A DNA stretch of 64,000 bases. Origin: Sporosarcina ureilytica. GTDB taxonomy: Bacteria > Bacillota > Bacilli > Bacillales_A > Planococcaceae. The translations under genes were made by a program, and so were the position numbers. Under the pieces are notes generated by a model. The model had not been told where the DNA came from. It did not search any database and saw only the letters and a program-made list of their open reading frames with translations. This document shows positions 1-8,884 of the stretch, in pieces. The stretch is taken from assembly GCF_001753205.1 (NCBI RefSeq), contig NZ_CP017560.1, positions 248,001 to 312,000 on the forward strand, read 5' to 3'. Each line of letters starts with the position of its first letter. Position 1 is the first letter of the stretch.

Positions 1-2
1 TC

Positions 3-170
3 GTTGAAATGAAGAAATCACATCCTTGTGGAACGAACTCCTGGAAAATCATCCGAATGGGTGCAGACATCCGAATAAAATGTGAGGGTTGTGCGCATAG
101 TGTGATGCTTCCTCGGAATGAATTTGCAAAAAAGATGAAAAAAGTGATAGTTGAGGCAGATACTGAATAG
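3..170 (+). CDS. yyzM: DUF951 family protein (5' truncated by window edge)
   Basis: The open frame runs in from the window edge and ends at TAG 168-170, giving 55 residues. It contains the family signature HPCGTNSW, then RMGADIRIKC and a second CxxC (CEGC), so four cysteines could bind a metal. DUF951 proteins of about 65 residues precede ychF in many Bacillales; their function is not established. The true start lies upstream of the window. Confidence 0.85.
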   Translation, partial: VEMKKSHPCGTNSWKIIRMGADIRIKCEGCAHSVMLPRNEFAKKMKKVIVEADTE

Positions 171-175
171 GGAAA

Positions 176-204
176 TAGACATTTTATCCTGTTATCCTTA
201 TAAT
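176..204 (+). promoter_or_regulatory. Putative sigma-A promoter of ychF
   Basis: TAGACA (176-181), a 17-nt spacer and TATAAT (199-204) sit 68 bases ahead of the ychF start. The -10 is a perfect consensus and the -35 has one mismatch. This suggests ychF has its own promoter in addition to read-through from the DUF951 gene. Confidence 0.6.
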
Positions 205-271
205 AGAAGAGTTGAAAGTACTTGAACTTTTATGAAATAGTGATCGATATAGATGAAAGGTAGTGGAATAT

Positions 272-1372
272 ATGTCCTTGACAGCAGGGATTGTTGGACT
301 TCCGAACGTTGGTAAGTCAACGTTATTTAATGCAATTACAAAGGCGGGCGCGGAGGCAGCGAACTATCCGTTTTGTACGATTGATCCAAACGTAGGGATT
401 GTAGAGGTACCAGACGCAAGACTAGAGAAATTAACAGAACTTGTTACACCGAAAAAAACTGTGCCGACTGCTTTTGAGTTTACAGATATTGCGGGGATTG
501 TTGAAGGTGCAAGTAAAGGGGAAGGACTTGGAAATAAGTTTCTTTCGCATATTCGAGAGGTTGACGCAATTTGTCAAGTCGTTCGTTGTTTCGCTGATGA
601 AAATATTACACATGTTTCAGGGAAAGTGAATCCAATTCACGATATTGAAGTGATTAACTTAGAGTTAATTCTTGCGGATATGGAAAGTGTCGATCGTCGT
701 TTAGAGCGTGTCTCTAAAATGGCGAAACAAAAAGATAAAGAAGCAATGATTGAAGAGCCTGTATTGCTAAAGTTAAAGGAAGCATTTGAAAATGAACAAC
801 CTGCACGTTCTGTGGAATTGTCAGAAGATGAATTTGTACTAATTAAAGGCATGAACTTACTGACGATTAAACCGATGTTATACGTTGCAAACGTAGATGA
901 AGATAGTATTACAAATGCTGATGATAATGAGTATGTAAATGTTGTTCGCGAGTTTGCGAAAACGGATAATGCTGAGGTAATTGTTGTTTGTGCAAAGATT
1001 GAAGAAGAGATGGCTGAGTTAGATGATGAAGATAAAGCGATGTTTCTTGAAGAACTAGGGATTCAAGAAGCTGGATTAGATTTACTCATTCGTGCTACTT
1101 ATTCATTACTTGGCTATGCAACTTACTTTACAGCAGGTGTGCAAGAAGTACGTGCTTGGACATTTAAAAAAGGAATGAAGGCGCCGCAATGTGCTGGAAT
1201 TATTCATACGGACTTTGAAAGAGGATTTATTCGTGCTGAAACAGTTTCATATGATGATTTAGTAGAAGCTGGATCGATGACTGTTGCAAAAGAAGCAGGA
1301 AAAGTCCGACAAGAAGGAAAAGAATATGTCGTTCAAGATGGGGACGTTATACTGTTCCGCTTTAACGTCTAA
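272..1372 (+). CDS. ychF: Redox-regulated/ribosome-associated ATPase YchF (Obg family)
   Basis: This is a P-loop NTPase of the TRAFAC/Obg class, 366 residues, the family's usual length. The Walker A motif GLPNVGKST lies at residues 9-17, the switch region FTDIAGIV follows, and a C-terminal TGS domain ends in GDVILFRFNV. YchF homologues bind ATP in preference to GTP and associate with ribosomes. The ATG at 272 was chosen because AAAGG at 256-260 is 11 nt upstream and the N-terminus MSLTAGIVGL matches the family; an in-frame GTG at 263 is too close to that site. It is followed by a hairpin terminator shared with the convergent gene. Confidence 0.95.
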   Translation: MSLTAGIVGLPNVGKSTLFNAITKAGAEAANYPFCTIDPNVGIVEVPDARLEKLTELVTPKKTVPTAFEFTDIAGIVEGASKGEGLGNKFLSHIREVDAICQVVRCFADENITHVSGKVNPIHDIEVINLELILADMESVDRRLERVSKMAKQKDKEAMIEEPVLLKLKEAFENEQPARSVELSEDEFVLIKGMNLLTIKPMLYVANVDEDSITNADDNEYVNVVREFAKTDNAEVIVVCAKIEEEMAELDDEDKAMFLEELGIQEAGLDLLIRATYSLLGYATYFTAGVQEVRAWTFKKGMKAPQCAGIIHTDFERGFIRAETVSYDDLVEAGSMTVAKEAGKVRQEGKEYVVQDGDVILFRFNV

Positions 1373-1373
1373 A

Positions 1374-1413
1374 ATAAAAGGCTATTCAGTAGTTTAACTG
1401 GATAGCCTTTTTC
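1374..1413. terminator. Bidirectional terminator between ychF and the DUF3267 gene
   Basis: The AAAAGGCTAT...ATAGCCTTTTT hairpin has A/T tracts on both sides and separates two convergent genes. Confidence 0.75.
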
Positions 1414-2010
1414 TTATTGGTTTATTTGTAGATGTTCTTTTTTAGAAAGTTCCGCAGGATTGTAAAGATAAAGTTTCGGTTCTGTTGGATGGTCTTTAAT
1501 GAGCCAATCATTCGGCAACTTTTTCAACTGTTTATACATACTAAAATCACCAGCTGCACCTCCAATTAATAAAGCAGCTAAAGCGATTAACATATTGCTA
1601 TCTGTATAGAGGCCAATGATTGCCGGTAATACCCCTGTCATCCAAAAGGGAAGTAATAATGACTTTCGAATTTCTTGGTTCGTCATCAACTGGGCCGTTG
1701 TGGCATAGGCAATGCCCAGCTTTAAGTTAACCCCGACTTTCATTTTTCGCCAAGGTATTTTTGAAAAAATACGAAATCCGAGTAAATGAAAAAATTCATG
1801 TAAGACGATTAATACAAGATAACTAGCAGAAAAAATGATGATATCTAAACTAAAAGTAAGCAATGTAAAAGTGTAAGAGAACATTTGATGAATGGTGATT
1901 TGTAATACAAACAATATAATAAAAGAAAATGAGGTTATATAAAACATTTGCTTAACGATTCTGGACAGGTCTAACTCAACAATATGATTCGGTTTAGGGG
2001 ATTGTTCCAC
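1414..2010 (-). CDS. DUF3267 zincin-like membrane protein
   Basis: The 198-residue protein has about four hydrophobic segments and an HEFFH motif (HExxH zinc-protease signature) at the end of the second one. The layout HEFFHLLGFRIF followed by further membrane helices is typical of the DUF3267 family, thought to be related to membrane zinc metalloproteases. No substrate is known. The GTG start at 2010 is preceded by AAAGGTGAG at good spacing. The gene is monocistronic and convergent with ychF. A peptidase role is inferred from the motif only. Confidence 0.7.
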   Translation of the reverse strand: MEQSPKPNHIVELDLSRIVKQMFYITSFSFIILFVLQITIHQMFSYTFTLLTFSLDIIIFSASYLVLIVLHEFFHLLGFRIFSKIPWRKMKVGVNLKLGIAYATTAQLMTNQEIRKSLLLPFWMTGVLPAIIGLYTDSNMLIALAALLIGGAAGDFSMYKQLKKLPNDWLIKDHPTEPKLYLYNPAELSKKEHLQINQ

Positions 2011-2094
2011 GGACTCACCTTTCCTTTCGCTTCCTATTATTCTACAAGAATGAAGAAGGATTTGCTAAAGGGGAAAAAAAGCAAAGTGAATAGG

Positions 2095-2203
2095 TTGTAT
2101 CTTGCAGTATTTTGTGTTAATATAAATTGATGTGAGTAATAGTATTACTTGCTCCTTGCCCGCTGTTATCAGCTGGCCCAAGTCCATAAGGAGGTGACGA
2201 AAG
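2095..2203 (+). promoter_or_regulatory. rpsF promoter and leader, possible S6:S18-binding RNA
   Basis: TTGTAT (2095-2100), 17 nt, TAATAT (2118-2123) form a good promoter. The ~75-nt leader contains two small hairpins, AGTAAT-AGT-ATTACT and CCGCTG-TTAT-CAGC(T)GG. Bacilli autoregulate this operon through an S6:S18-binding leader with a CCG-containing bulged stem. The second hairpin could be that motif, but I cannot run a covariance search. The leader ends in AAGGAGGTGA ahead of rpsF. Confidence 0.5.
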
Positions 2204-2491
2204 ATGAGAAAATACGAAATTATGTATGTCGTACAACCAACAATTGAAGAAGAAGCTAGAAAAGCGCTTATCGAGCGTTTTGATGGAATTCTTACAGAAA
2301 ATGGTGCTGAAATCATCGAATCGAAAGAGTGGGGCAAACGCCGTCTTGCTTACGAAATCAATGACTTCCGCGAAGGTTACTACCAATTAGTAACATTAAA
2401 CGCTGGAGACCAAGCACTTAATGAATTTAACCGTCTTGCAAATATTAACGAAGACATTATTCGCCATATGGCTATCCGTCTAGACGCGTAA
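2204..2491 (+). CDS. rpsF: 30S ribosomal protein S6
   Basis: Residues 1-95 match the S6 fold and length, starting [17 protein letters not shown], with the [10 protein letters not shown] and [10 protein letters not shown] strands. S6 binds the central domain of 16S rRNA as a heterodimer with S18. It is the first gene of rpsF-ssb-rpsR, where S6 and S18 flank the single-strand binding protein in the usual Bacillota order. A very strong ribosome site (AAGGAGGTGA) precedes it. Confidence 0.97.
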   Translation: MRKYEIMYVVQPTIEEEARKALIERFDGILTENGAEIIESKEWGKRRLAYEINDFREGYYQLVTLNAGDQALNEFNRLANINEDIIRHMAIRLDA

Positions 2492-2539
2492 GCCAATAGA
2501 TAAAACATTAAAACTAATTGATGAGGGGGTTGAATTCTG

Positions 2540-3073
2540 ATGATTAATCGTGTCGTTTTAGTTGGACGTTTAACGAAGGATCCTGAGCTTAAGTATACAC
2601 AAGGTGGAATAGCGGTTACACGCTTTACACTAGCTGTTAATAGAACGTTTACGAACCAACAAGGTCAACGTGAAGCAGATTTTGTTAACTGTGTAACTTG
2701 GAGAAAACAAGCTGAAAATACAGCAAACTTTTTAAGAAAAGGAAGTCTTACCGGCATCGAAGGTCGTATTCAGACGAGTAACTTCGAAGGTAAAGACGGT
2801 AACCGTGTCTTTATGACGGAAGTTGTAGCTGACAGTGTACAATTCCTTGAGCCACGTAACGCAAACGCTGAAAGAAGCGGCGATGGATTCGGGGGTTATC
2901 AAAACCAAGGTGCCCCATCTCAAGGAGCTCCATCTCAGAGTCCTTACCAACAACAACCAAGTTACCAATCGAATCAACAACCAAATCAGCAAAACTATAC
3001 AAATATGAACGATGATCCATTTTCAAATAGTGGCGGTCCAATCGAAGTTTCAGATGACGACTTGCCGTTTTAA
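2540..3073 (+). CDS. ssb: Single-stranded DNA-binding protein
   Basis: The N-terminal OB fold (about residues 1-105) begins [20 protein letters not shown] and carries [21 protein letters not shown]. It is followed by a Gln/Pro/Ser/Asn-rich low-complexity linker and the acidic interaction tip DDDLPF at the extreme C-terminus, which recruits replication and repair partners. At 177 residues this is the normal SSB-A length for Bacillales. The gene sits between rpsF and rpsR with AGGGGGT before the ATG. It serves replication, repair and recombination. Confidence 0.97.
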   Translation: MINRVVLVGRLTKDPELKYTQGGIAVTRFTLAVNRTFTNQQGQREADFVNCVTWRKQAENTANFLRKGSLTGIEGRIQTSNFEGKDGNRVFMTEVVADSVQFLEPRNANAERSGDGFGGYQNQGAPSQGAPSQSPYQQQPSYQSNQQPNQQNYTNMNDDPFSNSGGPIEVSDDDLPF

Positions 3074-3109
3074 GATGGATAACGATGTGAGAAAAGGAGG
3101 TAAAGAATT

Positions 3110-3346
3110 ATGGGACAACGCCGTGGAGGCCGCAGACGCCGTAAAGTTTGTTATTTCAACTCTAACAACATTACACATATCGACTATAAAGATACAGACC
3201 TACTTAGAAAATTCGTTTCTGAGCGTGGAAAAATCTTACCTCGTCGTGTAACTGGTACAAGTGCAAAATACCAGCGTAAACTAACAGTTGCGATTAAACG
3301 TGCACGTACGATGGCACTTCTTCCGTTTAGTTCAGAAGAAAGATAA
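3110..3346 (+). CDS. rpsR: 30S ribosomal protein S18
   Basis: The 78-residue basic protein starts [16 protein letters not shown] and contains the S18 core [41 protein letters not shown]. It pairs with S6 in the 30S platform. A near-perfect AAAGGAGG site lies 8-9 nt before the ATG. It is the last gene of the rpsF operon, followed by a strong terminator. One Cys (residue 14) remains, so the protein is not a full C+ zinc-binding paralogue. Confidence 0.97.
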   Translation: MGQRRGGRRRRKVCYFNSNNITHIDYKDTDLLRKFVSERGKILPRRVTGTSAKYQRKLTVAIKRARTMALLPFSSEER

Positions 3347-3356
3347 TAAAAATTAC

Positions 3357-3404
3357 AGACGACTTTGATACTGCAAATAGCGGTTATCAAGGTCGTCTTT
3401 TTTT
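3357..3404 (+). terminator. Terminator of the rpsF operon
   Basis: AGACGACCTTGATA-type inverted repeat (3357-3370 with 3384-3398) is followed by seven T residues. Confidence 0.85.
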
Positions 3405-3721
3405 GAATTTATTTCAAAAAAGGGATGTAGGCGTGTATATTCTTCAAAAAGGTTCTATAATCGACACAAAGAGCCATAGTGCTCTGTTTTTTGCCATTAC
3501 CCAAACTTATAAGAATACAAGTCCGTCTTTGGTTTCTAAGTAATAATCATGATATAATGAAAGATACAACTTAACTTTATTCAAAGACTGTTTTTTTATA
3601 TTTAAGCAGCGAGCATGTGGAGGTCAAGCACTTAATTGAATTAATAGGTGCCATGACGAAACCTTCTTTTCTTAATAAGAATATAAATGCGTGGATGGAG
3701 CGAATTATTGGAGGAAATTTA
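3405..3721 (+). promoter_or_regulatory. Intergenic region before yybS: second hairpin and promoter
   Basis: A small hairpin AGAGC-catagt-GCTCT with a T run lies near 3466-3496. A promoter-like pair TTGGTT (3529-3534), 18 nt, TATAAT (3553-3558) follows. An in-frame GTG at 3617 could lengthen YybS by 35 residues, but the resulting N-terminus is not membrane-like and the best ribosome site is at 3710. I see no other gene here. Confidence 0.5.
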
Positions 3722-4660
3722 ATGATGCAAGACAATGCAAGGAAAATTACCTACGGAGCAATGATGATAGCACTATTTATTATCATGGTCGCTATCGCAG
3801 CTTATGTACCACTCCTAGGAACGATTATCATGCTTTTTATCCCATTACCAATCATTCTTTATAGATTACGTTACGACCGGGCTGCTTCGATATTTGTAAC
3901 GATTGCGGGCATTATACTGTCTCTCATCGGCGGATTATTTTTACTCCCCATCGCTTTTGTATTTGGACCATTGGGGTTCGTGATAGGGGAAACAATCTGC
4001 AACAAAAAGTCGAAACTCTATATATTTATGGCGGCAGGCCTTACATTTTTAATCGCAACAATTATTTTGTATTTAGCGTCAGTCGTTTTATTTGGCATTA
4101 ACATGATTGATGAATTAGCAAATACTGTGCAGGAATCTCAAAATAAAGTGATTACCTTTTTACAAGGGTTTGGAGATGTACCGGAAGAAGTAGTCAAGCA
4201 AATGAATGAAACCATTCAATATACATTGATGGCCATTCCTTCAGCTTTTATTCTTTCTTCATTTCTTTTCGCATTTATTGTTATTTTAATCAATTTACCA
4301 ATCGTAAAACGTCTCGGGCATGAGATCCCTAAATTCCCACCATTTCGATTAATGAAATTGCCAGTTTTAACCGTGTGGGTCTATATGATTGTTGTGCTCT
4401 TACCGATTTTTATGGAAATTGAGCAAGGGTCAACTTCAGAAATGACCTTCGTAAATGCATCGTTTATCTTAAGATTTTTATTTTTAATCCAGGGAATTTC
4501 ATTTATTCATCATTTAATGAGTGAAATGAAGTTATCAAAATGGGTGACTGTCCTTTCAACTATTATTGCAATGCTGTTTAGTCCGCTTACAGTTATTCTT
4601 GGAATCCTTGATACCGGAGTAAACATACGGGCATGGGTTGGAAAAAACAAATCGAGATAA
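3722..4660 (+). CDS. yybS: YybS family polytopic membrane protein (DUF2232)
   Basis: The 312-residue integral membrane protein has roughly eight hydrophobic segments. The first begins ITYGAMMIALFIIMVAI, and a conserved RYDRAASIFVT loop follows the second helix. YybS-type proteins resemble ECF-transporter S components and lie next to gdpP in Bacilli; no transported substrate is known. The start ATG at 3722 is set by GGAGG at 3710-3714 (7-nt spacing). It overlaps no gene and is followed 13 nt later by gdpP, suggesting one transcript yybS-gdpP-rplI-dnaC. Confidence 0.85.
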   Translation: MMQDNARKITYGAMMIALFIIMVAIAAYVPLLGTIIMLFIPLPIILYRLRYDRAASIFVTIAGIILSLIGGLFLLPIAFVFGPLGFVIGETICNKKSKLYIFMAAGLTFLIATIILYLASVVLFGINMIDELANTVQESQNKVITFLQGFGDVPEEVVKQMNETIQYTLMAIPSAFILSSFLFAFIVILINLPIVKRLGHEIPKFPPFRLMKLPVLTVWVYMIVVLLPIFMEIEQGSTSEMTFVNASFILRFLFLIQGISFIHHLMSEMKLSKWVTVLSTIIAMLFSPLTVILGILDTGVNIRAWVGKNKSR

Positions 4661-4673
4661 GGAGATGTCGACC

Positions 4674-6647
4674 GTGAATACTTTTTATAGAAAAAGAGCG
4701 ATTCGTTATCCATTAACAGGATTGTCGCTACTCGGCATCATCGCAGCCGTGCTTCTATTCTTAAATAATTTTTGGTTAGGACTTATTTTCTCGACTTTGT
4801 TTTTAGTAATCATTGGCGTTACATGGAAAATAGAAGACGACACATACCATTCCACAGAAAAACAAATAGAAACGCTTTCTCACCGAGTTAAAAAAGTCGG
4901 TGAAGAAGCATTACTTGAATTACCGATAGGGATTATTTTGATTAATGACAATCAAGTTGTCGAATGGGCAAATCCTTTTTCAACAACGACATTTTCGACA
5001 GACTCCCTGATTGGTATGCACCTATTTGATGTATCAGAAGAACTACAGACGATTGTCCACAGTGAAAATAGTGAACCGACAATTATAAAGGTCGAAGAAG
5101 CGTCTTATGAAGTTTTTTATAATAAAGAAGAGAAATTGATATACCTGTTTAATGTCACTGAAAGAGTAGCAATTGAAAATTTATATCAAACAGATAAAAC
5201 TGTATTAGGCATCATTCTTGTCGATAATTACGATGAATTGTCTCAAGCGATGGATGACCAAAAAAGGAGTCAATTGAACTCTTTAGTAACGTCTCTCGTT
5301 AGTAAATGGGGAAAAGAAAACGGTATTTATGTAAAACGAATTGACTCGGATCGATTTTTAGCCGTCTTTAATGAAGCTGCTTTAGCCAAGATAGAAAGTG
5401 CGAGGTTTTCGATTCTTGACGATATTCGGGAAGCTACGGCTGAACAAAGTACAGGTTTAACATTGAGTATCGGCGTAGGTGCCGGTTCAACTTCTTTAAT
5501 TGACTTAGGTGAGTTGGCTCAGTCTAGTCTAGATTTAGTTTTAGGTCGTGGCGGGGATCAAGTTGCGATTAAACAACTTGATGGGAAAGTGAAGTTTTAC
5601 GGCGGAAAAACGAATCCGGCAGAAAAAAGAACGCGCGTCCGTGCACGAGTCATTTCTCATGCGCTACGAGATCTAATACGGGATAGCGATAAGGTGTTTA
5701 TCATGGGCCATAAAATGCCGGATATGGATGCGATAGGTGCTTCTATCGGTGTACGTAAAATGGCACGGATGAATGATATCGACGGATACGTTGTCGTCAA
5801 TTATAATGAACTCGATGGCAGTGTAACGAAACTGATGGAAGAAATACGACAAGATGATGAATTGTATGATCAGTTCATTGAACCGGAAGCGGCTTTAGGA
5901 ATGATGACTGAACAATCCCTAGTTATTGTCGTAGATACACATAAACCGAGCTTGGTCATAGATGAAAGAATTGTCGATAAGGCAGAAAAGATTGTTGTAA
6001 TTGACCACCATCGTCGCGGAGAAGAATTTATAGATAATACAATGCTCGTTTATATGGAGCCATATGCCTCATCAACAGCTGAACTAGTAACAGAGTTGTT
6101 AGAATACCAACCTAAAACTGAAAAACTAACGATGCTTGAATCCACAGCATTGTTGGCTGGAATTATCGTTGATACAAAAAGTTTTACACTTAGAACAGGT
6201 TCAAGAACCTTTGAAGCCGCTTCTTTTCTGAGGACGAACCGAGCAGATACAGTACTTGTCCAACGTCTATTAAAAGAGGATATCGACACGTATGTTGAAC
6301 GCGCAAAACTAATTGAAACAGTAGAGTTAATGGAAAATGGCATTGCAATTGCAAAAGGAAATAATGAGATTGCTTATGGTTCTGTTTTAATTGCCCAGAC
6401 GGCTGATATATTATTGACGATGGAAGGTGTGGTAGCCTCCTTTGTTGTGGCCCCTCGCGCAGATGATAAAATAGGAATTAGCGCACGCTCTTTAGGAGAG
6501 TTAAATGTCCAAGTCATCATGGAAGAATTGGGCGGTGGCGGTCATTTGACGAATGCTGCTTGTCAGTTAGAGGTTGAATCAGTAGATAGAGCCGTTGAAC
6601 GATTAAAAGAGGTAATAAGTGATAAAGAAGAAGAAAGGGGAATGTAA
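4674..6647 (+). CDS. gdpP: Cyclic-di-AMP phosphodiesterase GdpP
   Basis: GdpP hydrolyses c-di-AMP to pApA at the membrane. The 657 residues contain two N-terminal membrane helices (about 10-50), a PAS-like domain (about 85-150), a degenerate GGDEF domain (about 165-300) and a DHH/DHHA1 phosphodiesterase unit. In that unit [12 protein letters not shown] lies near residue 344, [12 protein letters not shown] near 441 and the DHHA1 motif [10 protein letters not shown] near 620. All metal ligands are visible. The GTG at 4674 has AAGGAG nine bases upstream; an upstream TTG (4638) would overlap yybS and lacks spacing. The stop is only two bases before rplI, so the genes are translationally linked. 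Confidence 0.95.
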   Translation: MNTFYRKRAIRYPLTGLSLLGIIAAVLLFLNNFWLGLIFSTLFLVIIGVTWKIEDDTYHSTEKQIETLSHRVKKVGEEALLELPIGIILINDNQVVEWANPFSTTTFSTDSLIGMHLFDVSEELQTIVHSENSEPTIIKVEEASYEVFYNKEEKLIYLFNVTERVAIENLYQTDKTVLGIILVDNYDELSQAMDDQKRSQLNSLVTSLVSKWGKENGIYVKRIDSDRFLAVFNEAALAKIESARFSILDDIREATAEQSTGLTLSIGVGAGSTSLIDLGELAQSSLDLVLGRGGDQVAIKQLDGKVKFYGGKTNPAEKRTRVRARVISHALRDLIRDSDKVFIMGHKMPDMDAIGASIGVRKMARMNDIDGYVVVNYNELDGSVTKLMEEIRQDDELYDQFIEPEAALGMMTEQSLVIVVDTHKPSLVIDERIVDKAEKIVVIDHHRRGEEFIDNTMLVYMEPYASSTAELVTELLEYQPKTEKLTMLESTALLAGIIVDTKSFTLRTGSRTFEAASFLRTNRADTVLVQRLLKEDIDTYVERAKLIETVELMENGIAIAKGNNEIAYGSVLIAQTADILLTMEGVVASFVVAPRADDKIGISARSLGELNVQVIMEELGGGGHLTNAACQLEVESVDRAVERLKEVISDKEEERGM

Positions 6648-6649
6648 CA

Positions 6650-7096
6650 ATGAAAGTAATTTTCTTAAAAGATGTAAAAGGGCAAGGTGCAAAAGGAGAA
6701 GTTAAAACTGTACCAGTAGGCTATGCACACAACTATTTATTAAAAAATAAATTAGCAATTGAAGCGACACCAGGGAATTTAAGTAAATTAAAAGGACAGC
6801 AAAAAAGAGCGGAGAAAGATGCTGCCGCTGAGTTAGCAGAAGCGAAAGTGTTAAAAGAGAAAGTAGAAAAGATTACTGTAGAAATGAAAGCTAAATCTGG
6901 TGAAGGCGGCAGACTATTTGGGTCTATCACTACGAAACAAATTGCCGACACACTTTCCAAAAAAGAAGGCATTAAAGTGGATCGTCGACGTATGGAATTG
7001 CCGGATCCAATTCGTTCATTAGGTTATACAAATATTCCTATCAGACTGCATCCTGACGTGTCGGCAACTTTAAAAGTACATGTGATTGAAGAATAA
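6650..7096 (+). CDS. rplI: 50S ribosomal protein L9
   Basis: The 148-residue, two-domain L9 begins [19 protein letters not shown], with [13 protein letters not shown] in the N-terminal rRNA-binding domain. A long connecting helix rich in Lys/Glu/Ala follows, then the C-terminal domain containing [15 protein letters not shown]9 stabilises the L1 stalk base and helps frame maintenance. Its position between gdpP and the replicative helicase is the standard Bacilli arrangement. Confidence 0.97.
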   Translation: MKVIFLKDVKGQGAKGEVKTVPVGYAHNYLLKNKLAIEATPGNLSKLKGQQKRAEKDAAAELAEAKVLKEKVEKITVEMKAKSGEGGRLFGSITTKQIADTLSKKEGIKVDRRRMELPDPIRSLGYTNIPIRLHPDVSATLKVHVIEE

Positions 7097-7108
7097 TGAG
7101 GAGCGAGT

Positions 7109-8464
7109 ATGATGAATGAGATGATCGATCGCGTCCCGCCACATAATAATGAAGCAGAACAGTCGGTCATTGGAGCAGTATTTCTTGAACCGCAGGCCTT
7201 AATAACTGCTGCAGAAGTTCTAATCCCAGAAGATTTTTACCGCATCGCACACCAGAAAATTTTTGGTACGATGCTTTCTTTAAGTGATAAAGGACAGCCA
7301 ATTGACGTCGTTACAGTAACTGAAGAACTTACGGCTAAGAAGGAATTGGAAGACGTCGGTGGAATTTCTTATTTAACAGAAGTTGCAAATTCCGTCCCGA
7401 CTGCAGCAAATATTATGCACTACGCAAATATTGTTGAAGAAAAATCTTTATTACGTAGGTTAATACGCGTTGCAACACAAATTGTTGAAGACGGATTTAC
7501 AAGGGAAGACGAAGTTGAAGAACTTCTCTCCGAAGCAGAAAAAAATATGATGGAAGTGTCCAATCGAAAAAATGCTGGAGACTTTAAACATATTAAAGAT
7601 GTACTTGTCCAAACGTATGACAATATTGAGCAATTGCATACGCAACAAGGTGAAGTAACTGGAATTCCGACTGGCTTTACCGATTTAGATAAGATTACTG
7701 CAGGTTTCCAACGAAATGACTTAATCATCGTTGCGGCGCGTCCTTCTGTTGGTAAGACTGCATTCGCTTTGAATGTGGCACAAAACGTTGCGACCAAGAC
7801 GTCTGAAAATGTAGCGATTTTTAGTTTAGAGATGGGTGCTGACCAACTTGTCATGCGGATTCTCTGTGCGGAAGGGAATATAGATGCCCAAGTAATGCGA
7901 ACGGGTTCACTAGAAGATGAAGACTGGCGTAAATTAACGATGGCGATGGGCAGTCTTTCAAACGCAGGCATTTTTATCGATGACTCATCGGGAATTAGAG
8001 TGAATGAAATTCGTTCGAAATGCCGACGACTTCAACAAGAACATGGACTTGGTATGGTCATTATCGACTATTTGCAGCTTATCCAGGGAAGCGGTAGATC
8101 AGGAGAAAACCGCCAACAGGAAGTTTCTGAAATATCCCGTTCACTTAAAGGACTAGCCAGAGAATTAAAAATTCCTGTCATTGCACTTTCACAGCTTTCC
8201 CGTGGTGTTGAGCAACGTCAAGATAAGCGACCGATGATGTCCGACTTGCGGGAGTCAGGGAGTATTGAGCAAGATGCCGACATCGTTTCGTTTTTATATC
8301 GTGAAGATTATTACGACAAGGAAACTGAAAACGAAAATATGATAGAAATAATTATCGCAAAGCAACGTAACGGTCCAACAGGAACAGTCACACTGGCGTT
8401 TGCGAAAGAGTATAACAAGTTCGTCAACGTAGATTGGAGTCAACATGTAGCTCCTGAATTTTAG
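7109..8464 (+). CDS. dnaC: Replicative DNA helicase (DnaB family, DnaC in B. subtilis)
   Basis: The 451-residue hexameric 5'-3' helicase has an N-terminal DnaB domain (PPHNNEAEQSVIGAVFL), a RecA-like motor with Walker A RPSVGKTAF at about 211, Walker B VIIDYLQLI, and the DnaB arginine-finger region ending in KQRNGPTGTVTLAF. GAGGAG at 7098-7103 serves ATG 7109 or ATG 7112. In B. subtilis purA follows this gene. Here a large terminator follows instead, then an M23 peptidase, so purA has been moved or lost from this locus. Confidence 0.96.
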   Translation: MMNEMIDRVPPHNNEAEQSVIGAVFLEPQALITAAEVLIPEDFYRIAHQKIFGTMLSLSDKGQPIDVVTVTEELTAKKELEDVGGISYLTEVANSVPTAANIMHYANIVEEKSLLRRLIRVATQIVEDGFTREDEVEELLSEAEKNMMEVSNRKNAGDFKHIKDVLVQTYDNIEQLHTQQGEVTGIPTGFTDLDKITAGFQRNDLIIVAARPSVGKTAFALNVAQNVATKTSENVAIFSLEMGADQLVMRILCAEGNIDAQVMRTGSLEDEDWRKLTMAMGSLSNAGIFIDDSSGIRVNEIRSKCRRLQQEHGLGMVIIDYLQLIQGSGRSGENRQQEVSEISRSLKGLARELKIPVIALSQLSRGVEQRQDKRPMMSDLRESGSIEQDADIVSFLYREDYYDKETENENMIEIIIAKQRNGPTGTVTLAFAKEYNKFVNVDWSQHVAPEF

Positions 8465-8506
8465 TAGAGTGATGAACAGAACATTGTATTAGATATTGAT
8501 AAATAT

Positions 8507-8590
8507 AGAAAACAACGAGAGAATCCGGAAGTAGAATGTTCAACGATTAATCATCGAACATTCTATGGGATTATCTCGTTGTTTTTTGTT
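8507..8590 (+). terminator. Nested double-hairpin terminator after dnaC
   Basis: An outer stem AAACAACGAGA / TCTCGTTGTTT encloses an inner perfect stem TAGAATGTTC / GAACATTCTA, followed by TTTTTTG. The nested form is longer than a usual intrinsic terminator. Confidence 0.75.
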
Positions 8591-8691
8591 GTTCATTCTA
8601 ATAATTAATCATAGTAGAAAAAAGACTTAACATATTATAATGCACTTAAAATGGGTTTTTATGTAAATAATTTTAAAAAATTGGATGTTAT

Positions 8692-8778
8692 TATACAAAT
8701 TCATTACAAAGTGCCATAATTCTACAATCTTTGTAGAAGATATGTTAACTTGTAGAAGGTGTAAAATTTCCTTATATA
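8692..8778 (+). promoter_or_regulatory. Promoter of the M23 peptidase gene with WalR-like boxes
   Basis: TTGTAG (8750-8755), 17 nt, TATATA (8773-8778) form the promoter. Just upstream, TGTAGA-N5-TGTTAA (8732-8748) matches the WalR consensus TGTWAH-N5-TGTWAH with one mismatch. A second minus-strand copy TGTAAT-N5-TGTATA lies at 8692-8708, also with one mismatch. WalR control of a cell-wall hydrolase beside walRK would be in character, but binding is inferred. The rest of 8591-8884 shows nothing else. Confidence 0.5.
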
Positions 8779-8884
8779 GAGAAATGGGAAATGAGTTATA
8801 AAGCTTTCATTGTTTATTTTCCAAAGACTGTTAGTTGTTGGAGATGAAAAGAGTATGATGAAAGCCATAGAAGGGGAATATTAA

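Noticed and set aside
3617-3721. Upstream GTG start extending YybS by 35 residues
   Set aside because: The extension is not similar to family N-termini and the GGAGG at 3710 clearly serves the ATG at 3722.
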